Part shown: positions 20,501 through 31,927 of the stretch, in pieces
Layout of the letters: each line of letters begins with the position of its first letter
Numbering within the stretch: position 1 is the first letter of the stretch
NCBI GenBank assembly: GCA_907163375.1
Contig: CAJQUW010007240.1
Span: forward strand, 558,001 to 622,000
Source of the DNA: Prostheceraeus crozeri
Taxonomy: Eukaryota; Platyhelminthes; Polycladida; Euryleptidae
Length of the DNA stretch: 64,000 nt
Direction: 5' to 3'
The notes under the pieces: model-generated
Database searches by the model: none
Told to the model about the DNA's origin: nothing
Seen by the model: the letters and a program-made list of their open reading frames with translations, nothing else
Made by a program: the position numbers and the translations under genes

Positions 20501-22325
20501 TGAAGAATGGAGAGGACGGCATACTTGAAACACTGGGACTGACATTCTACATTGATGACAGCCTTTTTGCTAGCCAGTGCTTTGGGGAGAGTGAAACAAC
20601 CACTCCCTTGTAAATTTTCTAAAAGATTTATTTTGATGTCTACCTTCTCTATCCCATCAAAGACCAGACCGCTGTCTCTTTCATTAAATTTATTTAAATT
20701 GCTGACGAGATAGGTCGCATGTCTCTCTACCCACTCGTTTACATCACCTATGAGATCAGCAGCACAGGAGGCTATCCTAATGGTCACAGTGGACTCTACT
20801 TCTCCCGTGCTACTGTCTACCTTATTGAAACGAGCAGTGAGATAGAACATACCCTTAAGTAAAAATCTATCTAAACTCGCCAACATTTGTTGAATTAAGC
20901 CTATATGATTCATCAAGAAAGGATGAATGTCCTGCACAGCTTCAGAGCTTTCTAACTCATAGTCGCGAACGAGCCTCTCAAGGGAAAACTTGCTCAGCCT
21001 TAGAGTGACGTTGTTGTCAGTGTAAAGCTCAGTGGAATGTGTGTGACAGAGTGTGTGCGAAGAAAGAACAAACTCTGTAGGAAAGGTCTTCTGACACGAA
21101 GAACAGGAAAAGCCGACGTGCGATGAAGGATGCTTGGTACCTGTTGTTGTCGGTGGTTGCCTCACACTGCCACAGGAACCGCCTTCGATGTGGACTCGCA
21201 AGTTGGTGCTGTTGTAGAACGTGTGTCCACAACCTTCACACTTGGGTCGTTGAGGGATCGGTCGGCGTTTTCCTCCTCTGCAGGCACGGCCAGCGGTGTG
21301 ACGTCTCAAACTGTAGGCTGAGGCGAAGACCCTGTCACACCGCTGGCATCGAAAGTCCTCCTCTTCGACTTCCATCTCCCTCTCCTCTCCGACTATCTCC
21401 AACTCCTCCAGCTCCAACAATCTCTCCACCGACTTGACGGAGAGGAGAGGGAGGTCGGCCGCTGCAGGTGGTGGTGATGCCGGGATGATGGGACGGGAGG
21501 GAACGTCGCCGTCCAGGAGGTAGGCCGCCAGATCTGTTGAGAAAAAGAGAAAAGAGATTAGTAACATGATCAACATTTCAAGTTTGAAGTCTTAGCCCCC
21601 CTATTTCCCAATCACGATTACTGACCATCTAAGGACTGTAACTCCGGCAGCAAGGATGGACGCGGAGGAGGCAGGAGAGGGACACGAGCCGAGGGTGGAA
21701 GGGTCCTGGGCTTCGGTGTTGGCGGGACGTGATGGCGAGGAGCAGGGACTGGCGCAGGTGCCGGAGCTGGTGGCGGTGGAGGTGGGGCGAGAACGATGCC
21801 AGAGAAAGGGGTCACAGCTTGGGCGGAGGTAGATGGGCGGGAAGGTACGGCCGGAAATTCCTCGCGGTATTTCCGCCTCGCGGCTTCCTCCCACTTCTTC
21901 TTCTTCGCCATATCTGTAGAGAGAAAAGAGAGATTAGATTAGAGGTTGCGGAGATAATAATGATACAGAGTAAGCTATACGGATACAAAAGTGCTAAAAC
22001 ATGACATTCCAACTCTCATAGGTGAGGATACTTACACTTTCCGAGCCGCTCATAGGCTTCCCCGATTGCTCCTTGGGGGACGGGTTCCCCATTACGAATG
22101 CATTCATGTACTGAAAAAGAATGACGGCAAAGATCAGCAGAGGTAAAATTTGGATTCGGTTTAAACATGAACAAAATAAGGGAGGGGCTCTTGATTTTAA
22201 TGAGGATGACTACCCTAATGATGTTAGTAATAGAGTCAACCTTGATACAAATACTTACATTGCTCGATGGTGGCCTTTTCCATCTCGACAGCAATGCGGT
22301 AGTTCTCAATTTTTGTCAATTCCAT
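17536..22325 (-). pseudogene. polB: Family B DNA polymerase, Polinton type (B), multi-exon and inactivated
   Basis: Predicted exons (minus): 22325-22259, 22110-22036, 21913-21626, 21533-17536; all donors/acceptors are GT/AG and phases agree. Exon 3 encodes a Lys-rich then proline-rich linker absent from C. The main exon holds C2H2-type fingers, the N-domain, a cysteine-containing QCFKYAVLSILHY domain, exonuclease motifs (YADIECCIE; YLKLDVYLLAD), and polymerase motifs. Damage: a compensating pair of frameshifts around 19440-19500 with a stop between them, and TAG at about 18328 replacing a Lys codon. Motif A reads INQNNLYG (the catalytic Asp is Asn) and motif C reads GGDADSFF instead of DTDS. 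Not catalytic as written. Confidence 0.85.
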
Positions 22326-22828
22326 GGTAGATAGTCGATTGTAGATGATCAATGGTAGACAAGTAAGACTTCAATCACTGAAAAGGAAAGATGAGAATCG
22401 TTTCATTTGCCTAGTCAACGTTTGGGAACAATCATTGAAGTTACATCTAATGAATTACATTTCCCTCTACTCCATATCATAAAGACTAACCTTTGTCGAA
22501 TGGCTAAAGTACTCTGACCTGGCGAGAGAAAGCGTCACGTTGAGTATGAAGTCGAACGCCTAACATGAGCAACGGCTCAGAGGTTTCGGTCTAACAAACG
22601 ACGAACAACCCGTGCAACGCAATCCCTCTACGGCAGTACCCGCCGTCCCGAAGGAACGCTCGAGCAAAGGAGGTATTACAGCGATGATATGTTTTATGAG
22701 CAGAAGTGAATCTCTTGATAGCAAGAGACTATTCAACTTGATAGCAAGTCAAAACAACCTGATAGCAGGAGCTCACCGACACTCACCTTGTGAAAGATAA
22801 ATGTGAAGAGCAGAGCTGGTGCACTACC

Positions 22829-22877
22829 TTTTATAAGATTTTCCTAAGTGGTGAATGGATCAGACCTCTCGTCCAAT
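22829..22877 (-). promoter_or_regulatory. CCAAT/TATA promoter of PolB (B)
   Basis: On the minus strand ATTGG (22877-22873) lies about 37 nt before TTATAAAA (22836-22829). It reads toward the first PolB exon at 22325, leaving a 5' leader of about 480 nt that contains TTGATAGCAAG motifs. Confidence 0.5.
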
Positions 22878-22936
22878 CACAGACGAGCTAGAGTTCCCGA
22901 TGTGCGTACGCACAAATGTAACGCGTTATTGAAATC

Positions 22937-23428
22937 GTGTTAGGCAAAAAATGTTGTTTAGCAATAGACTCAACCATAGCACCTGAAGTCAATACATTGA
23001 AACATGATGATTGCTCGATTCGTTTTCATCAAGAGAGCTTCGGAGGCTTAATACAAGATTACATCCTTGAGTTTCAAAGGGAGGAGACAGAATTGGAAGC
23101 ATGTTTAGACTATACACGAGAAATATTTACGGAGTTGATATCTTATTTCAAGGACAGTATCATCAAGGCTCACTTAATTGCACATGTCAATTACACTCAT
23201 TTTCCACAAGGTGAAGTAGCGGAAAGTGTTGATTTTCAATTTCGTTCCTATGGACAAGAATATGTTACTGATGCCTCTGAGTTTTATACACGACATCTGC
23301 GGAAGATTATTTCTCGTATGGTCAACTTTCATGGTTACGGCGATCATTTGCTTCTGAATAAAATAAAGCATATTGTCATTGCTATTAGTAAAGTGGGTTT
23401 CAATGATGTTAAATCAAAGACCAAATAA
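22937..23428 (+). CDS. Stand-alone PolB N-terminal-domain protein, copy 3 of element B
   Basis: Open frame of up to 163 codons with IRFHQESFGGLIQDYILEF, IIKAHLIAHVNY, FQFRSYGQEY, FYTRHLRKIISRM and IKHIVIAI. No ATG lies before the conserved part in this frame (the frame opens with GTG at 22937), so the start is either in an unseen upstream exon or lost. AATAAA overlaps the stop region (CCAAATAAAG). It lies divergently beside the PolB promoter. Same family as 11278-11700. Confidence 0.6.
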   Translation: MLGKKCCLAIDSTIAPEVNTLKHDDCSIRFHQESFGGLIQDYILEFQREETELEACLDYTREIFTELISYFKDSIIKAHLIAHVNYTHFPQGEVAESVDFQFRSYGQEYVTDASEFYTRHLRKIISRMVNFHGYGDHLLLNKIKHIVIAISKVGFNDVKSKTK

Positions 23429-23806
23429 AGTATTTTTTCATGACACTTGTGTTGTGCTAAACGTTCTAATGCTGTGGTGTACACTGTTTTCATATAACAT
23501 TCCAAACTCTCATTGCAGTAGAAAACTGCTTTTAGTAAACCTGATGAAGCGAATCTAACAGCCATGAAATTTTCTAATAGGGAAACATTTGGCAACTGTC
23601 TCCCATAAAACTTTCTAACACTGTGAAAGTAAGTTACAAGACAATCTACACTGTGCAGTAAAACCTTCTAAAACTTTCTAGTGCTGTGATGAGTTCGGTC
23701 AGTCATACAACGTCAATGATCAAACTTTATTTTCACAAACACGCGTCGCGGTAATATTATTTGACTACACTAACACTTACATTTCATGACATGTGTGTTT
23801 CATAAA

Positions 23807-24120
23807 ACATCAACCTGTGTAGCATTAAAACTTTTACAAATCATGATACACTTTCTGATGACACTCACGAATAAAGTTCGATGATCAAACTTTTCTAACT
23901 ATACATCAACCTGTGCTGCAGTAAAACCTTTGTACAACATGATACACTTGCTGACGACACTTACGAATACAACGTTGATGATCAAACTTTTCTAACTATA
24001 CATCAACCTGTGCTGCAGTAAAACCTTTGTACAACATGATACACTTGCTGACGACACTTACGAATACAACGTTGATGATCAAACTTTTCTAACTATACAT
24101 CAACCTGTGCTGCAGTAAAA
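23807..24120. repeat. 97-bp tandem repeat, about three copies
   Basis: CATCAACCTGTGCTGCAG recurs at 23904, 24001 and 24098, with a degenerate earlier unit from about 23807. Units contain GATGATCAAACTTTTCTAAC. The array separates the 3' end of the N-domain gene from the stem-loop of the coiled-coil gene. Bases 23440-23806 upstream are AT-rich with no gene seen. Confidence 0.9.
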
Positions 24121-24296
24121 CCTTTGTACGACACTGACAAGAGCCTGTTCACTAGCAAAGAGAGAAGTCTGTGATGTGTTGCGTATGGCGCATGAATGTC
24201 CTCCCTTCATTCCATTCACCGTTTTTCTTCCCCTCTGCATTCCATATCCGTAGATATGTGGCGGGCTTGGGACCGCTTTAGCTGCATTAGAAGGTT

Positions 24297-24312
24297 GGCC
24301 CTTAAAAGAGCC
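24297..24312 (-). terminator. Histone-type mRNA 3' stem-loop after the coiled-coil gene (B)
   Basis: Minus strand GGCTCTTTTAAGGGCC, identical to the element A hairpin at 2900-2915, starting 30 nt after the TGA of the coiled-coil gene. The flanks GACCCAT and AACC are also shared with A. Stem of 6 bp with one G-U pair, loop UUUA. Confidence 0.7.
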
Positions 24313-24341
24313 CATGGGTCTTTCTCCGTCCACCGACACTC

Positions 24342-25444
24342 TCACTTCTGCAAAAACTCTAAAAGAAAAGGAATAGGAGATTAGAGGCGGCAAGGAAATG
24401 ATCATGTTGAAGTAACTTACTCGGCTTTTTCTTTACAACTTTTCGGACGATAAAGTCTTCCAAATCGCCACTCATTTTAATGGATAGGTGGAGACATCGC
24501 ACACCTTCGCCTTCATAACATGTCTGTGTCGAATTGGGGTCGTCTGTGAGGGTCGGCACATCGCAGATGTTGTTTTCAAAGAGGGGAAGTTGGACCTCAT
24601 ACACTCTCTTCCTCTTCACTCTTCTCTCAACCTCTCGCAACTTTTCCACTTCATTCCCCAACCGCCTGTTGATCACCTTCGTCTCTTCCACTTCCTTCAC
24701 CACACCTCGCATCCACTCCACCTCATTCTTCTCACACAGCAACTCCGACTCTAAGCCCTCAAGCGCCTTCACTCGCTTCATCATACCACTCCTTTCCTTC
24801 AACCACGCCTGCTCCTTCACTCGCATCTCCTCCAACTGCTCCCTCATCACCTTTATACCCTCAACCTTAGCCTTCAACTCATCATTCTCCTTCAAAACTT
24901 TTCTATTTACACTCTCCATATCCATCATACGATCCTTCAATCTCACAAACGCCTCCGTATCATGCGCCTCTTTCCTAGGCGATGATGTCGCTACAGGCTC
25001 AGCCACCTCACCATCCGACTCATCAGCAAACTCACTCCCAAACAATGAGACCATCAACTTCCTAGTCTCATCACTCGCTCGCTCAATCACTCCTTCTACC
25101 TCTACTTCCTCTTCACTCACCACTACCTCACGATCCTTCGCTACAGCACCCTCAATACTTCTAACTGCTGCATTCAACTCCTCCTTCGCCTTAATTAATT
25201 CATTCATCCACTCACGAAACGACTGCGCTCCAATGTTTCCGGATGGGCAAGATTCATGCGCCTTCCGGAAACCCTCAACATCATCCTCATCACACACCAC
25301 CCTATGATGAACACAGACCTTAAAAACATGCACTCTCTCATGTTGATCCAGCGTCCCCTCTTTAATATGCTTACGGTATTCGCTGCCCCTTGCTAATCTA
25401 CCACAGGAGCATTGAGTAACGATAAAGCGCGGAGTTTTAGTCAT
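24342..25444 (-). CDS. Zn-finger/coiled-coil protein (B)
   Basis: Predicted CDS: main exon 25444-24421 and last exon 24358-24342 (ends FLQK, then TGA), joined by a GTAAGT donor and a TTTTTAG acceptor. N-terminus: CSCGRLARGSE, H..H and CPSG motifs, a likely zinc module of about 80 residues. Residues about 150-270 are long charged heptads, a probable coiled coil. The C-terminal domain has VYEVQLPLFENN, CYEGEGVRCLHLS and FIVRKVVKK. Frame intact. The 5'-UTR intron acceptor lies 8 nt before the ATG. Related genes are in A and C; function not recognised. Confidence 0.7.
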
Positions 25445-25449
25445 GATAA

Positions 25450-26900
25450 TTCTGTAAAGATAGAGTAAAATTTGATAGCAAGTGTTTACAGGATACTACT
25501 GGCTGATATGCATTGAAAGACTAAGTCATCAAACATTTGATAGCAAACGTTGGAATAAAATCGTCAACCAAAGTTAAAGAGTATGATTCCTAGCTTTATC
25601 CTAAATCCCAAAGTTTGATAGCAAACCTTGTCAGAGCACTCACCGTTCGTCTTGCAACTTGAAACAGGAGTGAAGACTAGAGAAAAGTCGCGGTTTATAT
25701 ACCCGGCGAGCACAAAGCCATGATTCAGACCTTCCTTATTAGGCCATGCTTTTAACTTGACAACAGCAGTTTTACCATATATGGGCATTTGCAGTCACCG
25801 TGCTTTCTGTTACCAACTCCCAACACAAAGACGGATTCCCCTACGACGCGAAAAGGTTTGACGTCAATGCTTGCAGTAACCGCCCCATTTTTACCAAGTT
25901 ACAATGACAAGCGATAGACGTTGCCAAGCCTGAGTTACTGAGGCTAGACAAAAAAAGGCCTGATAGCAAGCCAGCAACCGTTTGGGAGTTAAGCTCTTGA
26001 ATCCGTTACAGGCATTACTCAGAGGGGATCTTATCCCAGCTCCAAGGCCTCGACCCACAAATCCAACCTCGGGCGGACAGAGCGCGCGTCATGTCACTGT
26101 GTTGGTATCCGGGCCCCGATTTTGACATGAAAACCGGTGGAGTTATTTACAAGAGGAAACGACCCAAGTCGTTGGTTTGATCAGCTTGATAGCAAGCCGT
26201 AGAGAGCTTGATTCAACAGCGTTTTGCAATGGAGATGTTTAGAGGCCACCCATGACAAGATAGCTAAGACTCAACCGATTGGTGTTCAAAGTGCTACGTT
26301 GAGAACTGTGTCAAATGCCCAACATGAGACATGAGTTGCCCCAGCGGTTTCGGTTTAAACTATGACACACTCCCTTGCCACACTTATCACTACGGCATCG
26401 TCCGCCGTCCCGAAGGAACACCCTGTCAGTGGAATATTACAGCAAAACTCTCCGTGTCTTGCTCGCTTTCAGTGAAAAGCCGCTTAGTCCATGAGAAGAC
26501 AGGCTCAGACATCATTAAAAATGCTTTCATTGACTTCAGCAGGGTCGAAAACCCCAGAAAATCTCCAAAAATAGTGAATTTAAATTTTTCAACTTTTTAT
26601 CACTACTTATGAAATTTTATAAGTAGTCTATCACTTAGGGCAGGTCAATAGCAAACGAACCTTTTTTGAATCAAGTCAAACGGACTTGTAGAAGCAAAGT
26701 TACAAGCCTTTAAAGTTTTGGAGTCTTTTATGGCCTGGAGACGAAGGCCATCTCCTGGCGAACCTCTAAGTCTGACGCCTTAGCTGACTTCAGCAATGAA
26801 ATTTTCTAAGTCGGTTTCTTTCAGAAACCCGGAATTTGGAATGTCCGAAGCTATCATCGTAGCTCAGAGAGACGACCTACCTTTGACAATCGCTCTGGTC
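25450..26900. ncRNA. 5'-UTR intron of the coiled-coil gene (B) with conserved block 25975-26175
   Basis: Between the acceptor at about 25452 and a GTAGGT-type donor near 26881 (minus) there is no convincing gene. It holds five TTGATAGCAA-type motifs (for example 25470, 25537, 25617, 26189). It also holds the ~200-bp block that is about 96% identical to 4195-4400, and a second stretch (about 26600-26720) similar to A 4490-4600. Expected TATA just outside the donor is degraded (ATAGAG on the minus strand), consistent with truncation of B near 26910. Confidence 0.45.
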
Positions 26901-26989
26901 GGGCTCTATCTGAACATTTGTTGGGTTTTCCTTTTACTTTCTACGTGTGATTTAATTTCATTTTACAGTTTTCTCCATTTTCAATTACA

Positions 26990-27009
26990 TCTATTATTTA
27001 TTTTATATA

Positions 27010-27063
<54 letters not shown>
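26990..27063. repeat. (TA)n microsatellite
   Basis: About 60 bp of alternating TA immediately before a mariner-like element. A short TATATATATATG continuation follows the element at 28474, so the transposon inserted into a TA tract, as expected for TA-targeting transposases. Confidence 0.95.
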
Positions 27064-27066
<3 letters not shown>

Positions 27067-28473
27067 GGTGTCCGTAAATTCGCTTGACTTTTAAATTGAA
27101 TATCTACATGAGAAAGCAATAAACTTTTTTATCACAAGCCATGTTATATTGCGCAACATAAAGGGGAATTTACGAATCTAACAGTAAGAAGCCAATATTT
27201 GATGATTAAAATGTTCAAATCAAGTGTTCGAAATGATTGCCATCGCAATCAATCACTGCAGTCAATCGCCGAATAATATCGAAAACACAGCGGCAAATTC
27301 TTCGCGTGTTACTTCATTGCAGATATCAGTGATCTTCTCACTCAACTAGTCCAGGCTTTGTGGCTTACCATGATGGTATATCTTCGCTTTCATCCATCCC
27401 CAGAACCAAATGTCGAGAGGATTCAAATCAGGTGAACGTGGAGGCCACTCTCGGTCACATCCTCGACTTATCACGCGATCACCAAATGTCTGGACGAGGA
27501 AGTTTCGCACCTTTGTTGCAAAGTGGTGGGGCACCCTCTTGCATAAATATACAGGAGGACAATTTGCGCTTTTGCGCAAGTTGAGGACGCACGTGCTCCT
27601 TAAGCATCTGGAGATAGGAATCAGCTGTCACTGTGTTGGAGAAGAAAAAGGGTCGTAGTCCAAACTTAGCAGAAAATCCCATCCAGACACATAACTTAGG
27701 TGAATGAAGGGATTTTGAGATGCATGTTGATGGCTTAACATCTGACCAGATACGGTAATTGTGCGTGTTAACGATCCCATCGAGTGAAAATGCGCCTCGT
27801 CAGACCAGACAATGTCATCGATTACATTCTGATTGTCGAGAAGCCAACTCGCACTGAACTATCTCTATCCGAGTCTGAAGATCCATTGTTAATAAGATAG
27901 GCAGCGATCGTACCACTTCACATTGAGATTTCGAACATAGCATGAGGAAACACTATGATGCAGACTTAAACTATTGGTTGACACACGCGTCTTTGTCATT
28001 GGTTAGCGAAAACATCACGTCATAGATATGTGATATGGCAATTCTATGCCATGAAAGCTGATTAATTTGACGTTATCAATTGAAGATGATACGATATGAA
28101 TCAATCAATGACTTAGCATGTCGTCATGGCTGGTGATGAAAGCTTCATAGAATTGAATAGGGAAAATTTTGAGCTATGGCCCTAGGTAAGGTTAATTGAC
28201 ATAATTAACAGCACAGCTTTAACATTTACTGAAACTGAAATGAATTCACCGAAGCTTAAGAACTATAATTGCACATACAATATTCATTACAAAAATGACT
28301 ACATGCAGAATGTAAAATTTAAGCAGTTAAATAATCGAATATTCATTTCTTATTGCTAGATTCGTAAATTCCCCTTCATGTTGCGTAATATAGCAGGGCT
28401 TCTGACGTAAACGTTTATTGTTTACTCATGTAGATATTCAATTTAAAAGTCAAGCGACTTTACGGACACCCTG
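27064..28473. mobile_element. mariner-like DNA transposon, long TIRs, decayed
   Basis: 1410 bp from CAGGGTGTCCGTAAATTCGC to its inverted copy ending at 28473, flanked by TA. The inverted repeats extend well over 100 bp with a few mismatches. On the minus strand, transposase remnants are split over at least two frames between about 27340 and 27800: DREWPPRSPDLNPLDIWFWG (third catalytic region) and QEGAPP (second). It lacks an intact ORF. Confidence 0.85.
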
Positions 28474-28544
28474 TATATATATATGTATATAACAAAATTT
28501 CAGCTAGATCATTTATTGTTGCTACTTAAAGTTTCACGGATGAC

Positions 28545-28990
28545 ATGAATGCCACCGATCATCAGACAACATTATATAAAAAGGACGTCAATTTACAAAA
28601 TCATGGTTACACAAAATTTGAATCTTTATCTATAAAGGTCTATGATGTAAGAGAAGACAACAGAAACTTTCGTCGATGTCTGCATTTTTATATTATTTCA
28701 GTTTTCTTGTTTATCAATGTTTCAGAATTGGCAGTGATGATGTGATATTTTTCTGATAGACATAGACTGCAATATCGGCTTCCACATGAGTATGGGCTTG
28801 TTTGTTGGACTATGCTCCATTTGATATTATATGGAATATTTATGTTTTTCAGTGACCATATGTATTGTGACAGCGACGTTTTATTTTTATATTGTATGTT
28901 GTTAAATGAGTTTTTGTAATTATTATGTTGGCCTTTGAAGTCACCCCTTGAAGTCAAATGTAACAACAATCTTAAACCAAGCAAAAAGCA
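28545..28990 (-). pseudogene. Penelope-like GIY-YIG endonuclease C-terminal fragment
   Basis: Minus-strand frame from 28984 with YKNKTSLSQYIWSLKNIN, YNIKWSIVQQ, and CGSRYCSLCLSEKYHIITA, characteristic of the C-terminal half of Penelope-type GIY-YIG nucleases. The catalytic half is absent. Confidence 0.65.
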
Positions 28991-29239
28991 AAGAAGCTAT
29001 ACTTCATTTCGTCATTTGGATTGAAAAATACTTTTGTCGAAAGCTTTCCAATATATGTTTTTATTGACCTCGTCTTCTTTTTCCTTAAAATATTTGTACA
29101 ATATATTTATTTATTTGAAAAGAGAAACAAGACCAGACCAATTAATTAAAAATTTTATCAGACGATATTTCGCATAACACTTGATTACATCTAAAATTTC
29201 ATATGTATATATAACAAAAATAATCCCACCATCTATGCT

Positions 29240-29760
29240 AATGTAGTGCAGACTGTAATGCATCGTGTAACAGTCTGAAGTTATCTTCACCTTTTGATGA
29301 GTACAAGTTTCGCTGGTCTTATCGTCAACCTCTGCCTCTCCTGAAGATTCTGAGTCGCAACTATCAACCTACGGTTTTTGATATCACCAAATTTAATAAA
29401 CCAAGATGCGCAAGCTGTGACACTTTGACTCCTGGCAGGTCCATTACTGCTAAGTTCGGTAACATTGGCGCCAAAACCTTTTCAATGATAGAAATCTAAG
29501 CTGCACAACCAGTAATATGATTTGTGTACTCAGATGTAAGTCGCGCGGTGATTTCTATGTGTGTGAAACCGGGGGAGTTTTCAGGAATAGACTGACCGTC
29601 CATCGAGAACAGCTTTTTCAATCTACATGTAGCTACAGAATTCTAGACGTCAGCAAACACATAGGAATTTGCGCTAAAACCATGTGTCCAATCTTTGAAG
29701 CTGCCCCTATTTACCAGCTGCATCCAAATGCTAATCGCATAGAGCGCGAAATCTGAGGGA
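29240..29760 (+). pseudogene. Penelope-like GIY-YIG endonuclease fragment
   Basis: Contains a linker with FNKPRCASCDTLTPG and then MICVLRCKSRGDFYVCETGG..RNRLTVHR. In family members the second motif carries YVGETG; here Gly is Cys. Frames change between segments, so it is a remnant. It overlaps in content with the 3' end of the RT at 7612-9214, hence a different copy. Confidence 0.65.
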
Positions 29761-30407
29761 AGTCCATCAAACTTCTCCAACTTAGTTTGAATTAACGTTG
29801 TATTTGAGTTCACTTCTATGAGCAAAAATGTATATCTCTTGTTTTTTGTTGTTTTTTTTAATTTTCAATGGGCCTACATTTCCCATGAGCAGCCTGCAAA
29901 AGTAGGCTAAACCGGTCGGGAAGCAACATAGAAATTAACAATACCATAGAAAGTACTAGTATCTACCTCTATGGGAAGTAGTGACTTTTTCCTTGAGTCT
30001 CTTAATTTATGGTATTTACTATAGAATCATAGAAATCATAGAAGTCCTACGTTTTCACTTAGGACCAGAATGGATAACAACTGCTCGTTGATGGTAATTT
30101 CAGCTGCTACGACAACGAATGTTCACGACTTAAGCTTCGTTTATACTTATGCTGTACAGCATGTTGTATGACGCATATGCTGTACAGCATGTTCCAGATG
30201 CTGTACAGCAGAAAATAGTGACATGCTGTACGACAAATGCTGTACAGCATGTTTGACGAATCTATAAAGTTTGCTTGACTGGTTGTTGAATAGTACTCTA
30301 TTGACATATTTCTGATGCACGCAACGGAACTTGACAGCAAAATGGATCCAATCGGGTTGATGTACATATATCGCAAGAAGAAGATGAGACAAGAGCAATG
30401 ATGGTAC

Positions 30408-31755
30408 GTGAGGCCACTGAACGTACCTCGAAACATCAGGAGTGAGTGCAACCTTGTAGATGAGATGCGGAAAATGGATCCACAGACTCATTTTGAGTAT
30501 TTTCGAATGTCAAAGGAGAGGTTTGACGAACTCCTCCGGAAGGTGCAACCATTGATTCACCATGAACCTATTCATCGTTTTCCCATTTCCAGTCAGATGA
30601 GACTAGCAGTCACACTGCGTCTTCTAGCTACAGGCAACTCACAGAAAGCGTTGGACATAGTTTCCGCATGGGAAGGTCTACCGTAAATAAAATATTTCGT
30701 GAAACGATAGTATCAATCAGAAAGGCTCTACAAGAGGAATTCATTTCTCCTCCATCTCCAGATGATTTGAAGGAGATTGCGAAAGACTTTTGGCAGTATT
30801 GGAATTTCCCATGCTGTCTTGGGGCTTGTGATGGGAAACACATCAATATAACTGCTCCTTCAAACTCCGGCAGCAATTTTTATAATTATAAGAATACCTT
30901 CTCAATCGTGCTGATGGCCATCGTTGATGCAAAATATCTTTTCCGCTTTGTCACCATTGGTAGAAGTGGAAAGAAAAGTGACGCTGGAGTATGGGGTGAT
31001 TGGGATGTTGCCGAAGCACTTCACAAGGAGAATCTTGAACTTCCGCCACCAACCAATCTTCCTGGTGCCAACGATAAAGTTCCCCATATTTTCATAGGAG
31101 ATGACGCATTTCCTTTGAGACCATACTTTATGAAACCTTTTTCAGGTAGTAGTCTAACTGATGAAAAACAGGTGTTTAATTATCGTCTCAGCAGGGCTCG
31201 ACGCATTGTAGAAAATGCATTTGGGATATTGTCTGCAAGGTGGCGAATATTCAGGCGACCCATTGAAAGCACTGTCGATGTTGATTCTATTGTATGGGCC
31301 TGTGTTTTGCTTCACAATTACGGTATCTAAAGTCAACTGATAATGTGTCTTTGCCCGAAACCAGATATTGTCCCTCAAATTTCATCGACTATGAAGATCA
31401 AGATCATGCGATTCATGGAGGAGGATGGCGTCAAATAACCGCTGAAGATGCAGGTTAGTACTGTATATCACATATTATTTTAACTTGTATACATGAAGAT
31501 GCTTCAGCGTCAACCATTTACAACATCATCTTGTTAAATTAAAGCAATTAATTTTATAAAACTCATTTGTAGTTTTATTTTTTATCTCTTTCAGGAATGC
31601 AAGATGTTTCCAATCTGTCGGACACCCATTGCTCCAAGTACGCTTTTAAAGTGAGGCAGAAATTCATGAATTTCTTCAACTCAGATGCTGGTGCTCTTCC
31701 GTGGCAGAGAACTGTTATCCAGCGTGGAACAAATTTACACTCAGCTACGCAGTGA
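30408..31755 (+). pseudogene. Harbinger transposase (DDE_Tnp_4 type), frameshifted
   Basis: The N-terminal part (30408-30686) continues after a frameshift near 30640 into 30668-31330, which carries GACDGKHINI (first Asp), IFIGDDAFPL (second Asp) and RRIVENAFGIL (Glu). Conserved WACVLLHN ends this frame; the C-terminal tail continues in another frame with an intron (GTTAGT at 31453, acceptor about 31595) to TGA at 31755. At least two frame breaks mean this copy is inactive. Confidence 0.85.
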
Positions 31756-31927
31756 ACTACACCTGTGTAGACTTTTCTTTTAATATCGCTTCCCAAGAAG
31801 ATTTGACTACATTTTAAAACATTTTTCCATGGACCATGCTAATTTTATTGATTTGTCATCATACACCGGAGACAGAAAATGCGCGTATAAAACAATGAAA
31901 AAGTACTAATTACAATTGCAACAAATC

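Larger units (their letters stand above)
9215..26910. mobile_element. Polinton element B, right-truncated, without capsid genes
   Basis: The left end begins AGTAGTAACC at 9215 after ACCAAC. Genes in order: PolB-N-domain protein, 76-aa gene, OB-like protein, zinc-finger peptide, DEDDh-like exonuclease, second N-domain protein, second OB-like protein, overlapping pair including a TBP-like gene (all plus), PolB (minus), third N-domain protein (plus), coiled-coil gene (minus). Similarity to the right ends of A and C stops near 26910, before any right subterminal repeat or terminus. No ATPase, integrase, capsid, penton or protease gene is present. PolB is inactivated. Confidence 0.8.

Noticed and set aside
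26796-27077. 93-aa frame ending in a Tyr-Ile repeat
   Set aside because: Its C-terminal third is translated (TA)n microsatellite.
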